Below, piece after piece: positions 44,371-53,995 of a stretch of 64,000 bases of DNA (positions are counted from its first letter, which is position 1; each line of letters starts with the position of its first letter). The DNA is from Bacillus niameyensis. Its GTDB lineage: Bacteria > Bacillota > Bacilli > Bacillales > Bacillaceae_C. The notes under the pieces are model-generated. The model had not been told where the DNA came from and searched no databases. It saw nothing but the letters and a program-made list of their open reading frames with translations. The stretch lies in assembly GCF_001375535.1 (NCBI RefSeq), contig NZ_LN831197.1, positions 2,726,099 to 2,790,098 of the forward strand, in the 5' to 3' direction. The translations under genes and the position numbers were made by a program.

Positions 44371-46004
44371 AATCTTTTCCTTTTTTCATGCATGTATTTC
44401 ATCCATTTCTTTAGCTTGTAACTAATAATCGCATAACCGACAATCGAAAAAGCTGACAAGACAAGTGAAAATTTCCAAATTAGCGCATTCGCCATATATA
44501 TTCCCGCGATACTAGCTGTTAATCCAAACAGTGTTAAAAGAAACAACTGCTTTTTTTGATTTTCATAAATCGTAAATTGAAATTGTCTTCTTTGTTCCGT
44601 TTCCTTGATCTGTTCCATTTTTCCCGGCATGTTTAAAAATCCTTTTGCGGAATGCAAAATACTAAATAACGGCTGTGACTGAACCCACTGCCACACAAAG
44701 GACCATTTATTCCCCTGAGACAATAACCATTCCATGAAAAGGGGCTTACTTAGATCCATTATCTCTCCTTCTGGAACCAAATTCGTCACTAAACCTTCAA
44801 TTGCAACAAAAGAACGGCCCAGAAAAACAAATCTGGTAGGAACCTGAATAGGGAGTGCTTGAATCATATCGTTGAGCTCGACTTTTAAGGCAATCAGATC
44901 CACTTCGGTTAATTGCGTTGGCTGGAAGGCCATCCATTCAGCTAATAATCGTTCAATCGTCCTTGGGTCAGCCTCAGGAAGCAAAAAACCTAGACGAGAT
45001 AAACACTCAACTGCTTTAGGGTAATTTTTGGCCAAAAAGCTTTCGATTAAATGTTGAAAGGCAGATGCATCGTTTTTAGAAATCTCTCCAGCCATTCCAA
45101 AGTCAAGCAGAATGATCTTTCCATCTCTAGATACAAGAATATTTCCGGGATGCGGATCAGCATGAAACGTTCCAGGTTCAAGCCATTGAGGAAGGAATAT
45201 TTTAATAAGGCGCTGCGCCAATTCCTTACGAGTAACCTCTAACTGATCGATAGCCTCATAATCCGTCATCTTGATTCCATCCACCCACTCCATTACCAAT
45301 ATCCTAGGAGTACACAGTTCCAGATAAACGGAGGGAATTTTGACAATATCACTGTTCTTAAATCTACTTTTGAAATAAAGAAGTGTGTTCTTCTCCTTTG
45401 AATAATCTAGTTCTCGTTCAATCACTTGCTTCAGTTCAGAAAACAAGACTTTTAGATTAATAAAACCTTTTGGAAGAGGCACAAAATGATTGGCAAACCA
45501 GATCACAATACTTAAAGTCCTAAAGTCAGTTTGAATAATCGATTGTATATGGGGACGTTGCACTTTAATGGCTACTGCTGTTCCATCATGAAGAACTCCT
45601 TTATAGACCTCTCCTATCGATGCTGAAGCAATAGCCTCTGTTTCAATAGAAAGTAATTTTTCTTTATAATGACTCCCCCATTCAGTTTCAAAAATTCCTT
45701 GGATGTCGCTCCAATCAGAAGGAGGAACCTTATCAGTCAGATCTTCGAGTTCCCTTATAAATGCCTGTGGCAGCAGGTCCGCACGCGTACTAATAATTTG
45801 ACCTACTTTGATAAGTAAACCTTCTAATTCAAACAGCGTCCTTCGAAACCTTTTGCCAATATCCTCCCAAAGTGTCTCCCATTCCGCTGCCGGCTTCTTA
45901 CCCATTTTGTACGAATAAATCTTAATGAAAATAATAAAGAACAGTGTGAATACCTTGAACATCCGAACCAATTTATTTTTGTTTTTCATCCAGCACCAGC
46001 TCAT
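44367..46004 (-). CDS. UbiB/ABC1/AarF-family kinase-like protein
   Basis: A 545-residue atypical kinase. Family hallmarks: KxGQ in LLIKVGQIISTRADLLP, the Ala-rich loop ASASIGEVYKG, VAIKVQRP, DPHPGNIL and ILLDFGMAGE. Two C-terminal membrane helices (about 488-525) and an N-terminal hydrophobic stretch anchor it. Family members support quinone or lipid biosynthesis. An in-frame ATG six codons later (45986) is an alternative start; neither has a strong SD. Confidence 0.9.
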   Translation of the reverse strand: MSWCWMKNKNKLVRMFKVFTLFFIIFIKIYSYKMGKKPAAEWETLWEDIGKRFRRTLFELEGLLIKVGQIISTRADLLPQAFIRELEDLTDKVPPSDWSDIQGIFETEWGSHYKEKLLSIETEAIASASIGEVYKGVLHDGTAVAIKVQRPHIQSIIQTDFRTLSIVIWFANHFVPLPKGFINLKVLFSELKQVIERELDYSKEKNTLLYFKSRFKNSDIVKIPSVYLELCTPRILVMEWVDGIKMTDYEAIDQLEVTRKELAQRLIKIFLPQWLEPGTFHADPHPGNILVSRDGKIILLDFGMAGEISKNDASAFQHLIESFLAKNYPKAVECLSRLGFLLPEADPRTIERLLAEWMAFQPTQLTEVDLIALKVELNDMIQALPIQVPTRFVFLGRSFVAIEGLVTNLVPEGEIMDLSKPLFMEWLLSQGNKWSFVWQWVQSQPLFSILHSAKGFLNMPGKMEQIKETEQRRQFQFTIYENQKKQLFLLTLFGLTASIAGIYMANALIWKFSLVLSAFSIVGYAIISYKLKKWMKYMHEKRKRF

Positions 46005-46035
46005 TTCTCTTTGAAAGGAAGTAGCGAGAAGTTTC

Positions 46036-46989
46036 TCATTTTACTTTCTTATACAGACGATCTTGATGACCTCGTTTGTCCTCTAATCTGACCACTTCTT
46101 TTGAAACTAAAAGATCTAGGTACATACAAACCTTCGGATAAATCTTTGGTTTTCCAGTTACGTAACGTTCTGTCAAAACACTATGGTTTTTAATAAGCAA
46201 TTCACATATGATTCTAGCACTAGAAACTGTATCCAAGTAACGCAGGATTTCATCTTTTATTATAGGAGTTAAATGTGAAGTAAGAGGTTTTTCAGCGGGG
46301 GTCTCTCCTATAGAATCTTGAAAAAGATCATACATTTCCAAAGCAAATGGATCTTCATAGGAATCAAATGTAGTTTCTCTCGTAGATTTCTCTATGATGG
46401 GGCGTTGTACTTCCTGCTCTGAAAGAAATTCATTGATAAGCTTTTTTAAACGGGTTATTTGGCGGTCTAATAAAGGCAATTCAAGATCTAAATGTTCCTT
46501 TATATCATCAGGAACTGTGAAATTTTTAGGGAGAATGTTATCACTGAATACCCATCCATCCGCAAACTTTTGAAGAAGCTCGTCCATTTCATAATCAATT
46601 TGAGTAAAGCCTTTTTTGATCTGATTGACAATTTGGGCAGGTAAACCTGTATGTTCCTCAAAGTGAGTAGACCCAAAACGTCTTACCTCATTCATCGTTT
46701 TATGCCGGACAATATATTGATACCTTAATGGCTTTCCACATTCACAAGGCGTCTCAGGATTTATAAAGCCATTATCTATGTAATCAACTAAAATCCATTC
46801 ATCTAACAACATTTCAATTTCTTCACTAGTAGCGCCTTCTGGCAATACAAGCCCCTTATCTTTGGCCATTTGATTGGCAAAAACTGTTTTCTTTCCCCTT
46901 TTAACATGATCTTGCAGAAAGCTTTTTTGTTGTTCTGTTAATAATGAAAGCAAGGATTCACGTTCGTTCGTATTCAAAACGACATTCAT
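46036..46989 (-). CDS. DUF3895-domain protein
   Basis: A 317-residue soluble protein. The middle has a cysteine pair CECGKPLRYQYIVRH and a conserved FGSTHFEEHTGL; the last ~60 residues (YVTGKPKIYPKVCMYLDLLV) form a helical DUF3895-like domain. The function is unknown; I infer nucleic-acid or zinc binding only weakly. ATG 46989 follows GGGGGA with good spacing; 15 codons upstream in frame are discarded. Confidence 0.75.
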   Translation of the reverse strand: MNVVLNTNERESLLSLLTEQQKSFLQDHVKRGKKTVFANQMAKDKGLVLPEGATSEEIEMLLDEWILVDYIDNGFINPETPCECGKPLRYQYIVRHKTMNEVRRFGSTHFEEHTGLPAQIVNQIKKGFTQIDYEMDELLQKFADGWVFSDNILPKNFTVPDDIKEHLDLELPLLDRQITRLKKLINEFLSEQEVQRPIIEKSTRETTFDSYEDPFALEMYDLFQDSIGETPAEKPLTSHLTPIIKDEILRYLDTVSSARIICELLIKNHSVLTERYVTGKPKIYPKVCMYLDLLVSKEVVRLEDKRGHQDRLYKKVK

Positions 46990-47043
46990 CTTCCTTTCCC
47001 CCTTTCCGAAATTCAGTATGTTAAGATGAGGCAATATAATCGT

Positions 47044-47658
47044 TTAAAATATTTTTTCCCAGTCTAATGGCAATTTAGGAATCTCCCAATCTTTCGGAGG
47101 AAACCAGTTAGCCCAACCATCGTAAAATGTTGATGGCCCTTCTTGCAGCAACTTAATCGCCCTTTCTCCCTCCGCTCTAATGGCTTGTGCTTTAGCAGGT
47201 GATATTTTTCCTGATTGAACTGCGTCAGCAAAATCCGTCTCATCCTTCCAATACCATTCAGAACGGTCAGGACTTACATTAATATCGAGCAAGTAATCCA
47301 TCGTATCGAAACCAATAGGCGTTCGAAGTAGTGGCTCTTGTAGATTTATGTACCAACACCCTATATTGGACTCTTCCTCATTCCGCATTGCGTAAACTGC
47401 GTGTCCTGCCCCTGGTGTAGCAAGCATGACCACATCTACTTCTCCCCACGTCACATCACGAAGGTCGTCTGACGATTTATCTGCATTCCCTTTTAAGGGA
47501 TTCTGCATGACTTTTAGAGGATATCCTGGTCCCCAATATAGCACGATCAATTCAGACGTATCTTGTACTACTGTAGCAGCAGTAACTCTACATATTTTAT
47601 CATGCCATACCCGGCGAAGCACAACCTGATCACCAGGTGTAAAATAAAGTTCTTTCAT
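47044..47658 (-). CDS. DUF402-domain protein
   Basis: A 204-residue DUF402 protein related to the ribonuclease G/FAU-1 and nucleoside-diphosphatase (Ntdp) group. The conserved acidic cluster is YLLDINVSPDRSEWYWKDE followed by DFADAVQSGKIS. Related proteins hydrolyse nucleoside di/triphosphates. AGGAGG precedes ATG. It lies 54 bp before the DUF3895 gene in the same direction, probably one operon. Confidence 0.8.
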   Translation of the reverse strand: MKELYFTPGDQVVLRRVWHDKICRVTAATVVQDTSELIVLYWGPGYPLKVMQNPLKGNADKSSDDLRDVTWGEVDVVMLATPGAGHAVYAMRNEEESNIGCWYINLQEPLLRTPIGFDTMDYLLDINVSPDRSEWYWKDETDFADAVQSGKISPAKAQAIRAEGERAIKLLQEGPSTFYDGWANWFPPKDWEIPKLPLDWEKIF

Positions 47659-47751
47659 AAAAGCGCCTCCTGTTTATTAGGTATATTTCATTAGCCTATT
47701 GATTCATCCTTTTAAACATTCGACTTATACACCAATATCACCTTCCAAGCT

Positions 47752-48522
47752 TTACCGAAGTACCTCTGCAACGATCATATAGTTCGCAGGGATAAAATGA
47801 TTAGCTTTATCTGGTTCTTCGTACATCTTTCTTATAATAAAACCTTGTTCAGCGAATGAAGTAATAATTTCAGAAAATGTCCATTTCCGCAAATAAGTTT
47901 TTGGAAATGACTCTTGCTCTTCTTCAGGAAATAGCCCTTCATATGCAACAGGATTCAAACGCAAGGCTTGATCAAAATAGCTACCTTTAAGCTTCAAAGT
48001 TCCATCTTTTTCATTTACCTCTATCACTTTATTAAATGGGTGAAAGTCCCTTAATAAGAGTTTTCCGTTTTCATTTAAAAGATCATAAATAATTTTCGCT
48101 AATTGTTGAAGGTCTGTGAAATAGTGAAGTATCCCAAATTCCATAAATACAATATCAAAGCTATTTTTCATCTTATTAATTGGAATATCAAATAAATCGG
48201 ACACTATGTAATTTATTTTCACCCCTGCTCCCTTAGACAATTCCTGTGCATATCTAGCATTCTCAGCCGAAATATCCACTACGGTAACATCAGCACCAAG
48301 AACAGCAAGTGAAACCGCCCTTATTCCCCCTGAACCTAATAAGTTTACAATCCTTTTTCCAGATACATCTCCAAGGTCTTTAATATAGTAGTTGAGCCAT
48401 CGATCAGTATTTTCCCTTATTTCTCTTCCCATTTTTTCAGGTGCTCCATAATTGGTACTCCAATGTTCATATGCCCTATATTCCCAGGCCAACTTATTCT
48501 GGATACTTTGTTCTTTTTGCAT
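47752..48522 (-). CDS. Class I SAM-dependent methyltransferase
   Basis: A 256-residue methyltransferase. Motif I is RIVNLLGSGGIRAVSLA, in which the usual E/DxGxGxG is altered to NLLGSGG. VTVVDISAEN ends beta-2, and IVFMEFGILHYF covers motif IV. It belongs to the Methyltransf_25 style. GGAGTGGAG lies before ATG. No partner genes give the substrate. Confidence 0.83.
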   Translation of the reverse strand: MQKEQSIQNKLAWEYRAYEHWSTNYGAPEKMGREIRENTDRWLNYYIKDLGDVSGKRIVNLLGSGGIRAVSLAVLGADVTVVDISAENARYAQELSKGAGVKINYIVSDLFDIPINKMKNSFDIVFMEFGILHYFTDLQQLAKIIYDLLNENGKLLLRDFHPFNKVIEVNEKDGTLKLKGSYFDQALRLNPVAYEGLFPEEEQESFPKTYLRKWTFSEIITSFAEQGFIIRKMYEEPDKANHFIPANYMIVAEVLR

Positions 48523-48870
48523 ATTTCTCCACTCCCCTATTCAAAGTTATCTGAAGCATGTGAGCGATATAACATGTTGACGTGCTAATTGCTAGTTTCG
48601 GTTTCATATAATTGGTATGCTGCCATTGTTTGCCTTTTTTTATTTCAGCATTGTTTAATCGTTTCTACATAGATTTGTAGGACCCAGCTTTATTATATTT
48701 ACTTGTATTCTTTCCAATTCGGTTTGACCATCCATATTCCTTCCTTACACCATAAAATCCTTAACTTTTATGCATTGCCATATATGAATAAAAAAGGCAC
48801 AAGCACCATCGCTAGTTCAAATTGTGATAGACTTGTTGCCGTAACATCGATCTAGTCTACTAGATCTTCC
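48523..48870. other. Intergenic region without recognised features
   Basis: About 350 bp upstream of the methyltransferase gene and downstream of the AbrB-family gene. I see no open frame with an SD, no strong hairpin with a T run and no repeat beyond short imperfect palindromes. Confidence 0.5.
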
Positions 48871-49974
48871 CTAATTTATATTTTTGTACTGTCCCATCCT
48901 TCTTTTATCTGCAACATTGAACAGCACTCTAATAAAAGGTGGAACAGCGAAAAAAATAAAGAGTGTTCGAAATAATTGATATCCTGATACAACTGACAAA
49001 TCTGCATGGATGGCATGAGCAATGATTCCCATTTGATCCATTCCTCCTGGAGCCAAACTTAGAAGTGCTGTTGCATTGGAGACGGGCTGAATATGAGTAA
49101 AAAATAAGCTTAAAACCGTCGCACCTAGCACGAGAAAACATCCACTACCTATCGCAAGCGCAAATGTCCTGAATTCTCTCGGAATCTGATTCGGTTTTAA
49201 AATTAAGCCAACATGTATGCCGAGCATCAGTTGGGCCATATTAATAACAGTAGACGGTAACATTGGGCCATCTAAGCCATATGCTTGAAAAATTGCAGTC
49301 CCAATCGCTGGGCCAATTAAATATGCTGTTGGAAATTTGATTTTTGCTGCAACAATCGCAAAGACAATACAAATAACCGCGAAAATAAAGATATTTGGAA
49401 ACAAGTCACTCCAGCCTCCGAAAGCTGAAGTTTGGATTTCCTCCATAGAGGAATTATCTGACTCACCCAAGAACGGAATAAGCACAAGCAATGGTATCAC
49501 TAGTATTATGATTATTAACCGAATGACTTGAGTAATCGTCACAACCGCTAAATTAATTCCCTTTGTCTCCTCAGCTAACATAATAATTTGCGACAGACCA
49601 CCAGGGATACTTGCCAATAATAATGTTCGATAGTCGTGATTGGACAACTTGGATACAAAATAAGCAATGCCAGCACTAAGTATAATTAGCAATACTGTCA
49701 TCAACAGCATAAAGGGCAATTGCAATCCCATTTCATGTAAGGCGGAAGGTGTCATCGAGAGACCAATTGTATACCCAACAATGATCATCCCAGTATTTCT
49801 AATTTCCTTTGGCCACTCTAAATTGAATTTTAAGACGACAGTACTAAAGAGCGCTGCTAACATTGGGCCAAGCAACCATGGGACTGGTATGTGGAGAAAA
49901 CTAAAAAGCGTACCGCCCACTATGGCGATAACAAGCGTAATTATGATTTTCATTGTTGATGATTGAAATCTCAT
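48871..49974 (-). CDS. AbrB-family (PF05145) membrane protein
   Basis: A 367-residue membrane protein with about ten helices. The two-fold internal pattern GGTLFSFLHIPVPWLLGPMLAA and AYLIGPAIGTAIFQAYGLDG, plus SIPGGLSQIIMLAEE and LAPGGMDQMGI, are characteristic of the family often annotated as ammonia monooxygenase or AbrB regulator. It is probably a transporter, not a regulator. ATG 49974 is preferred; the TTG upstream (49986) abuts AAAGG. The 5' part is duplicated at 52048-52517. Confidence 0.85.
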   Translation of the reverse strand: MRFQSSTMKIIITLVIAIVGGTLFSFLHIPVPWLLGPMLAALFSTVVLKFNLEWPKEIRNTGMIIVGYTIGLSMTPSALHEMGLQLPFMLLMTVLLIILSAGIAYFVSKLSNHDYRTLLLASIPGGLSQIIMLAEETKGINLAVVTITQVIRLIIIILVIPLLVLIPFLGESDNSSMEEIQTSAFGGWSDLFPNIFIFAVICIVFAIVAAKIKFPTAYLIGPAIGTAIFQAYGLDGPMLPSTVINMAQLMLGIHVGLILKPNQIPREFRTFALAIGSGCFLVLGATVLSLFFTHIQPVSNATALLSLAPGGMDQMGIIAHAIHADLSVVSGYQLFRTLFIFFAVPPFIRVLFNVADKRRMGQYKNIN

Positions 49975-50010
49975 GTTATAAAACAACCTTTATATGTATA
50001 CTTCCGCATT

Positions 50011-50676
50011 TTAAACCTGCCAGTCAATGGGGGTACGGCCTACTTCTTCTAAAAATTTATTAGTTTGTGAAAAAGGACGGCTTCCAAAAAAACCTTTATG
50101 CGCTGAAAATGGGCTTGGATGTGGTGACTTTATAACAAGGTGATGTGCCGCCGTAATCAACGTTTCTTTTTCCTGGGCATGTCGCCCCCAAAGAATGAAA
50201 ACGACTGGATCTTCCTTGGCATTTACCTGCTTAATCACTTCATTTGTGAAAAACTCCCAACCTTGTCCTTTATGAGAATTCGGCTGCCCCTCTCTTACAG
50301 TCAAAACAGTATTTAGCAGAAGGACTCCTTGCTTCGCCCAATTAACCAGACAGCCATGATTAGGGATGGAAATACCAAGATCTTGATGAAGCTCTTTATA
50401 AATATTTTGTAGTGATGGTGGTATTTTGACTTCCGGTTTGACCGAAAAACTTAATCCATGTGCTTGATTGAATCCATGGTATGGATCCTGACCAAGAATG
50501 ACAACTTTGGTATTATGATAGTCTGTTAAATGGAGTGCATTGAAAATATCATGCATTTCTGGATAAACCGTATATGTAGCATATTCCTGCTTTAAAAAGG
50601 CACGTAGCTCCAAGTAATAATCTTTTTGAAATTCTTTTTCCATGAATTGTGCCCAATCATTTCTCAATATAGCCAT
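50011..50676 (-). CDS. ung: Uracil-DNA glycosylase
   Basis: Family-1 UDG, 221 residues, which removes uracil from DNA in base excision repair. Catalytic GQDPYHG (Asp64), the FSVKP and [13 protein letters not shown] segments, and [18 protein letters not shown] near the C-terminus are all intact. GGGAG precedes ATG. It lies upstream of the AbrB-family gene on the same strand (36-bp gap). Confidence 0.97.
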   Translation of the reverse strand: MAILRNDWAQFMEKEFQKDYYLELRAFLKQEYATYTVYPEMHDIFNALHLTDYHNTKVVILGQDPYHGFNQAHGLSFSVKPEVKIPPSLQNIYKELHQDLGISIPNHGCLVNWAKQGVLLLNTVLTVREGQPNSHKGQGWEFFTNEVIKQVNAKEDPVVFILWGRHAQEKETLITAAHHLVIKSPHPSPFSAHKGFFGSRPFSQTNKFLEEVGRTPIDWQV

Positions 50677-50861
50677 TACCTCAGCTCCCGATCATCTAGT
50701 AGAGTAATATAAGTTATCATATCATGCTATTGCAGAGCTGAAAATAATGGCATGCGAACCGAGCATGACCTGTTCACGGATATTCCACTTCGTTCGGGAA
50801 TTGTTGCGGTTGAAAGGGTTCAGGTACGCCATTTTTTAAAAAGGGTTAAAGATAAAAGAAG

Positions 50862-51120
50862 ATGAAGTAAAACAAAACCGTTCTACTCCACCTGCTTTAT
50901 GTTGTAAATTTATCCCCAAATTCTTTAGCAACATCTGCAACAAATTTCAATTTGGCCCATTGTTCATCTTCGGTAGTGGAGAGTAGGGGCAAACGCATTG
51001 CAGGCTGATGCATAATTGTTTAAGAGAAACATATTCGGATGCTTCATGAACTCTAGCTTTAATTGCTTCTTTGTCTTCTAATTTACCTAGAACAACCCAC
51101 GGGCGACCGAAATGGGCGGG
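50862..51120 (-). pseudogene. 3' fragment of a duplicated metE-like gene
   Basis: This stretch repeats the end of the MetE-like gene at 55148-55445, including the terminator stem, the stop and the IWG-end sequence, and the motif around TTTCAATTTGGCCCATTG. It carries several deletions, among them ~21 bp missing after TAATTTACC. Only the last ~70-80 codons are represented, so it is a dead partial copy. Confidence 0.88.
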
Positions 51121-51368
51121 GCCTCATTGGCAAATTTAGTGAGATTGTATGACATTTTACACCCCTTACATTCTTGGCTATTCTCATTAGAATTAAGTTT
51201 GAGAGAATTAAACAAGCTCCAAAAAATGATAATATACACTGTGTTTACTGTTTAAAGCTAGCGGTAAAATGCCTTTTCGTTTCTTCATCTTCCTCTAAGA
51301 AGGTAAAAAAGTCTAATCCCTCCGATTTTTACAGAAGTATTAGACATAAAGTTCTAAGATATTCATTA

Positions 51369-52034
51369 TTACTCCTCAGATACAGTTTTAATTAGATTTA
51401 TCAATTCATCTTGTTTAAGAACTTGCATCTCTCGTTCATTCATATTTAATTCAGTATTCTTCTGAATGAAAGGCACGATTTCTTCATCAGATATCTCTAT
51501 ATTTTTCAGTTCATCTTCCTTTACAGACAACTTTACAGCAACAGATTGATCTAATAACTTATACATGCCTGCCTCTTCACCAAGAATCCAATAACTATTT
51601 TCTATGTCAAAATCCTTTGTTTTCATTAAAAATAAAAGATAGCTTTCACCCTTTTTAAATAGGGGGTTATCATTAAAAACATAGTCACTATTTCCCTGTT
51701 GCATTACAAATATCTCTTTTTCTTTGAATGATCCTTTTAAACTTTCTATTAAATTCGCTCTAAAAATAGTTTTTGGGAAAGGCTCATTAATCTCTTTAAA
51801 AATTTCTATAACTTCTATTTGAGCTATTAAATCAGATTTGGCAACAGCCTCTTTAAACTCAAAAACCTCAATTTCCGCATCAATCCTTCCAATTTCTATT
51901 TGGTTATCTTCCATTTCTGTATTTCTTTCAACTTTTTTCTGATCATCTTTATCAATATTATTAGCACCGTGATAATTACATCCTGCAAATAAAAGAGAAA
52001 AACTGATCAGTAATACTAATGAAAATTTCTTCAC
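51369..52034 (-). CDS. Lipoprotein of unknown function
   Basis: A 221-residue secreted lipoprotein: signal KKFSLVLLISFSLLFAGC with lipobox LFAGC. The mature part is acidic, with VAKSDLIAQIEVIEI, SYLLFLMKTKDF and a strand-rich core, reminiscent of small secreted proteins of the TIMP/NTR-like type; this is not established. The start is GTG 52034 preceded by AAGGAGG. A longer frame upstream runs into the abrB relic and is not coding. The gene sits between two partial gene copies. Confidence 0.75.
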   Translation of the reverse strand: MKKFSLVLLISFSLLFAGCNYHGANNIDKDDQKKVERNTEMEDNQIEIGRIDAEIEVFEFKEAVAKSDLIAQIEVIEIFKEINEPFPKTIFRANLIESLKGSFKEKEIFVMQQGNSDYVFNDNPLFKKGESYLLFLMKTKDFDIENSYWILGEEAGMYKLLDQSVAVKLSVKEDELKNIEISDEEIVPFIQKNTELNMNEREMQVLKQDELINLIKTVSEE

Positions 52035-52047
52035 AAAAAACCTCCTT

Positions 52048-52517
52048 ATGACCTGAGTAATCGTCACAACCGCTAAATTAAGTCCCTTTGTCTCCTCAGC
52101 TAACATAATAATTTGCGACAGACCACCAGGGATACTTGCCGATAAATAATGTTCGATAATCGTGATTGGACAACTTGGATACAAAATAAGCGATGCCAGC
52201 ATTAAGTATAATTAGCAATACTGTCATCAAAAGCATAAAGGACAATTGCAATCCCATTTCATGTAAGCAGAGGGCGTCATCGAGAGACCAATTGTATACC
52301 CAACGATGATCATCCCAGTATTTCTAATTTCCTTTGGCCACTCTAAATTGAATTTTAAGACGACTGTGCAAACGAGCGCCGCTAACATTGGCCCAAGCAA
52401 CCATGGGACTGGTATGTGAAGAAATTTAAAATGCATGCCGCCCACTATGGCGAAGACAAGCGTGATTATGATTTCATTGTTGAAGATTTTTCTTTCATGT
52501 TATAGAACAACCTTTGC
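52048..52517 (-). pseudogene. 5' part of a duplicated AbrB-family gene
   Basis: Near-identical to 49530-50000: it starts with the upstream region and N-terminal helices (LHIPVPWLLGPMLAALV) and ends abruptly after GLNLAVVTITQVIR, where the lipoprotein gene begins. Several one-base indels, e.g. near 52145 and 52268, break the frame. It is a truncated, inactive copy. Confidence 0.9.
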
Positions 52518-52556
52518 ATTTAGTTAAAATACCTTTCAATTAAATCCTCCAAAGTT

Positions 52557-53042
52557 CTAAATAACGTTATGCAATTGATCTATCGAATGAATGACATAAT
52601 CAGCGTTAGCAAAAACTGCATCACGACCTTCTTCTGCAAATAATACCGTGTGTATCCCAACAGCTTTTGCGGGAACAATATCCTTTTCATAATCATTGCC
52701 TACCATCATGCATTCTTCAGGTTTAAAATTTAAATTCTCAACTACCTTTTTGAAAAAGTCAGGATTTGGCTTTGCTGCCTTAAGTTCTCGCGATGTAAAA
52801 AGATGATGAAAGTACTTTTTTATGCCTACCCGATTTAAAGCTAGTGCCATTAATTCTGTATCTGAATCACCCGCATTAGAAGCGACACAGCACACATATT
52901 TCCCACTTAATATTTCTAGCGTTTCTTTAACTTTAGGAATCTCCTCTACTCTTTCCCAATGGGCCATCGCACCTTTAAATTGGGGGAAATCACGCATTAA
53001 TGTGTCTCCCCAATCAAAAATGATTGCTTTTATTTGAGTCAC
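52557..53042 (-). CDS. HAD-superfamily hydrolase
   Basis: A 161-residue HAD protein: motif I IIFDWGDTLMRD, VASNAGDS for motif II, the Lys in LKAAKPNPDFF and motif IV VGNDYEKDIVPAK. Motif I has Asp-x-Gly-Asp, so the acid/base residue is shifted relative to DxDGT but common in this subset. It lacks a large cap domain. The start is GTG 53042 with GAGAGGGAG. Confidence 0.87.
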   Translation of the reverse strand: MTQIKAIIFDWGDTLMRDFPQFKGAMAHWERVEEIPKVKETLEILSGKYVCCVASNAGDSDTELMALALNRVGIKKYFHHLFTSRELKAAKPNPDFFKKVVENLNFKPEECMMVGNDYEKDIVPAKAVGIHTVLFAEEGRDAVFANADYVIHSIDQLHNVI

Positions 53043-53304
53043 AGTTACTTCTCCCTCTCAAATCAATTATCTTATACTATTCTACAATCCTTATGAAGTT
53101 CCTTCACCCTAACTAACCTATCATTTCGAAATGAAAGATCATTTAGGTTTTACGTATGCATTTTGTTTTTTTCATGTATCATAAACAGCTAGGAGTTTTT
53201 GCTTTTCTAACTGTTATATCTTTGAATATTCAAAGGATGAAAATGGATCAATATTCTTTTAAAATTGTATTTATGCTATGTAATGTAATATAGAGGAGTT
53301 TGTC

Positions 53305-53436
53305 GTGATGAAAACGGGATCAGTTCCATTTAGTGTATCAAAACAGGAAAACTTTTTTGATCGTTTAGGAGAATACGTTGGGGATGTCTTTTACGATATT
53401 TTACCCGAGAAGGGTTATGAATTACGTGATGAACAA
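53305..53436 (+). pseudogene. N-terminal fragment of a DinG-type helicase
   Basis: The frame begins (M)MKTGSVPFSVSKQENFF and continues LGEYVGDVFYDILPEKGYEL-RDEQ, which is how Bacillus DinG/YpvA-like helicases begin. It stops resembling that family after RDEQ at 53436. The remaining codons to 53574 are antisense to another broken gene. The full-length helicase would be >600 residues. GAGGAG precedes the start. Confidence 0.7.
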
Positions 53437-53621
53437 AACCAATCTTCATTTTTCTTCCCATCATTAAGATACATTTTCATAAAGCCATTAACAAATTTTG
53501 CTACCATAAAATCCCTACCAATGGCATCTCCTAAATATTCCACTTCCCCTTCAGGGTGTTCACTTGTCAGATAACTTTGATTAAAGACTGGATGTATCAC
53601 GACAAACTTGACAACACTCAA
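53437..53621 (-). pseudogene. Truncated minus-strand gene at the junction
   Basis: From TTG 53621 (AGGAG upstream) a frame gives SVVKFVVIHPVFNQSYLTSE and FMVAKFVNGFMKMYLNDGKK, then runs into the complement of the helicase fragment (FCSSRNS, stop at 53415). The gene is not recognised; it looks cut by the same rearrangement. Confidence 0.45.
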
Positions 53622-53728
53622 TGAAATCAACTCCTATTAAACTATGATTCTAATGAATAGAGACATATGTAGTATCCCAAGTGTTCCACTAAATAATAAC
53701 ACAATTTGGAAAAATTTGATAAATATTA

Positions 53729-53757
53729 TTGACTTACCATTCTTTTCCCCATATAAT
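53729..53757 (+). promoter_or_regulatory. Consensus SigA promoter for the rsgA leader
   Basis: TTGACT (53729-53734), 17-bp spacer, TATAAT (53752-53757). Transcription should begin near 53764, about 230 nt before the rsgA start. Confidence 0.85.
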
Positions 53758-53791
53758 ATGGTTACATTATCGTACGGAAGGAGTGAGGACT

Positions 53792-53869
53792 ATGAATACT
53801 AAACGCATAAATACCAATATTCTGTTGCCCTCACTCTATTTTAAAATGCCTTCAATCAAATCGGTCTAA
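53792..53869 (+). CDS. 25-codon leader peptide of rsgA
   Basis: A short frame with its own site AAGGAG eight bases before ATG. The peptide begins MNTKRINTNILLPSLYFK and ends with MPSIKSV; TAA is at 53867-53869. Directly after the stop comes an 8-bp hairpin CTAAGGTC / GACTTTAG (53870-53889), and ~30 nt later a strong terminator. A translated leader followed by alternative hairpins points to ribosome-dependent attenuation. No similarity was recognised. Confidence 0.72.
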   Translation: MNTKRINTNILLPSLYFKMPSIKSV

Positions 53870-53920
53870 CTAAGGTCAGTGGACTTTAGTGATTATTTTG
53901 TGTTACCTACTATTGAATGG

Positions 53921-53953
53921 AGCCTAGGGCGTAACGATGCCCTAGGCTTTTTT
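53921..53953 (+). terminator. Attenuator terminator before rsgA
   Basis: A perfect 10-bp stem AGCCTAGGGC / GCCCTAGGCT with an 8-nt loop and six T. It lies between the leader ORF and the rsgA start, so it must be bypassed for expression. Confidence 0.88.
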
Positions 53954-53995
53954 GTGTGTAAATTAGCTATTAATAACCTATAGGAGGTTTGTTTA

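Noticed and set aside
51369-52202. 277-residue reading as a fusion of AbrB and lipoprotein
   Set aside because: The AbrB part is a broken duplicate; AAGGAGG and a lipoprotein signal begin at GTG 52034.
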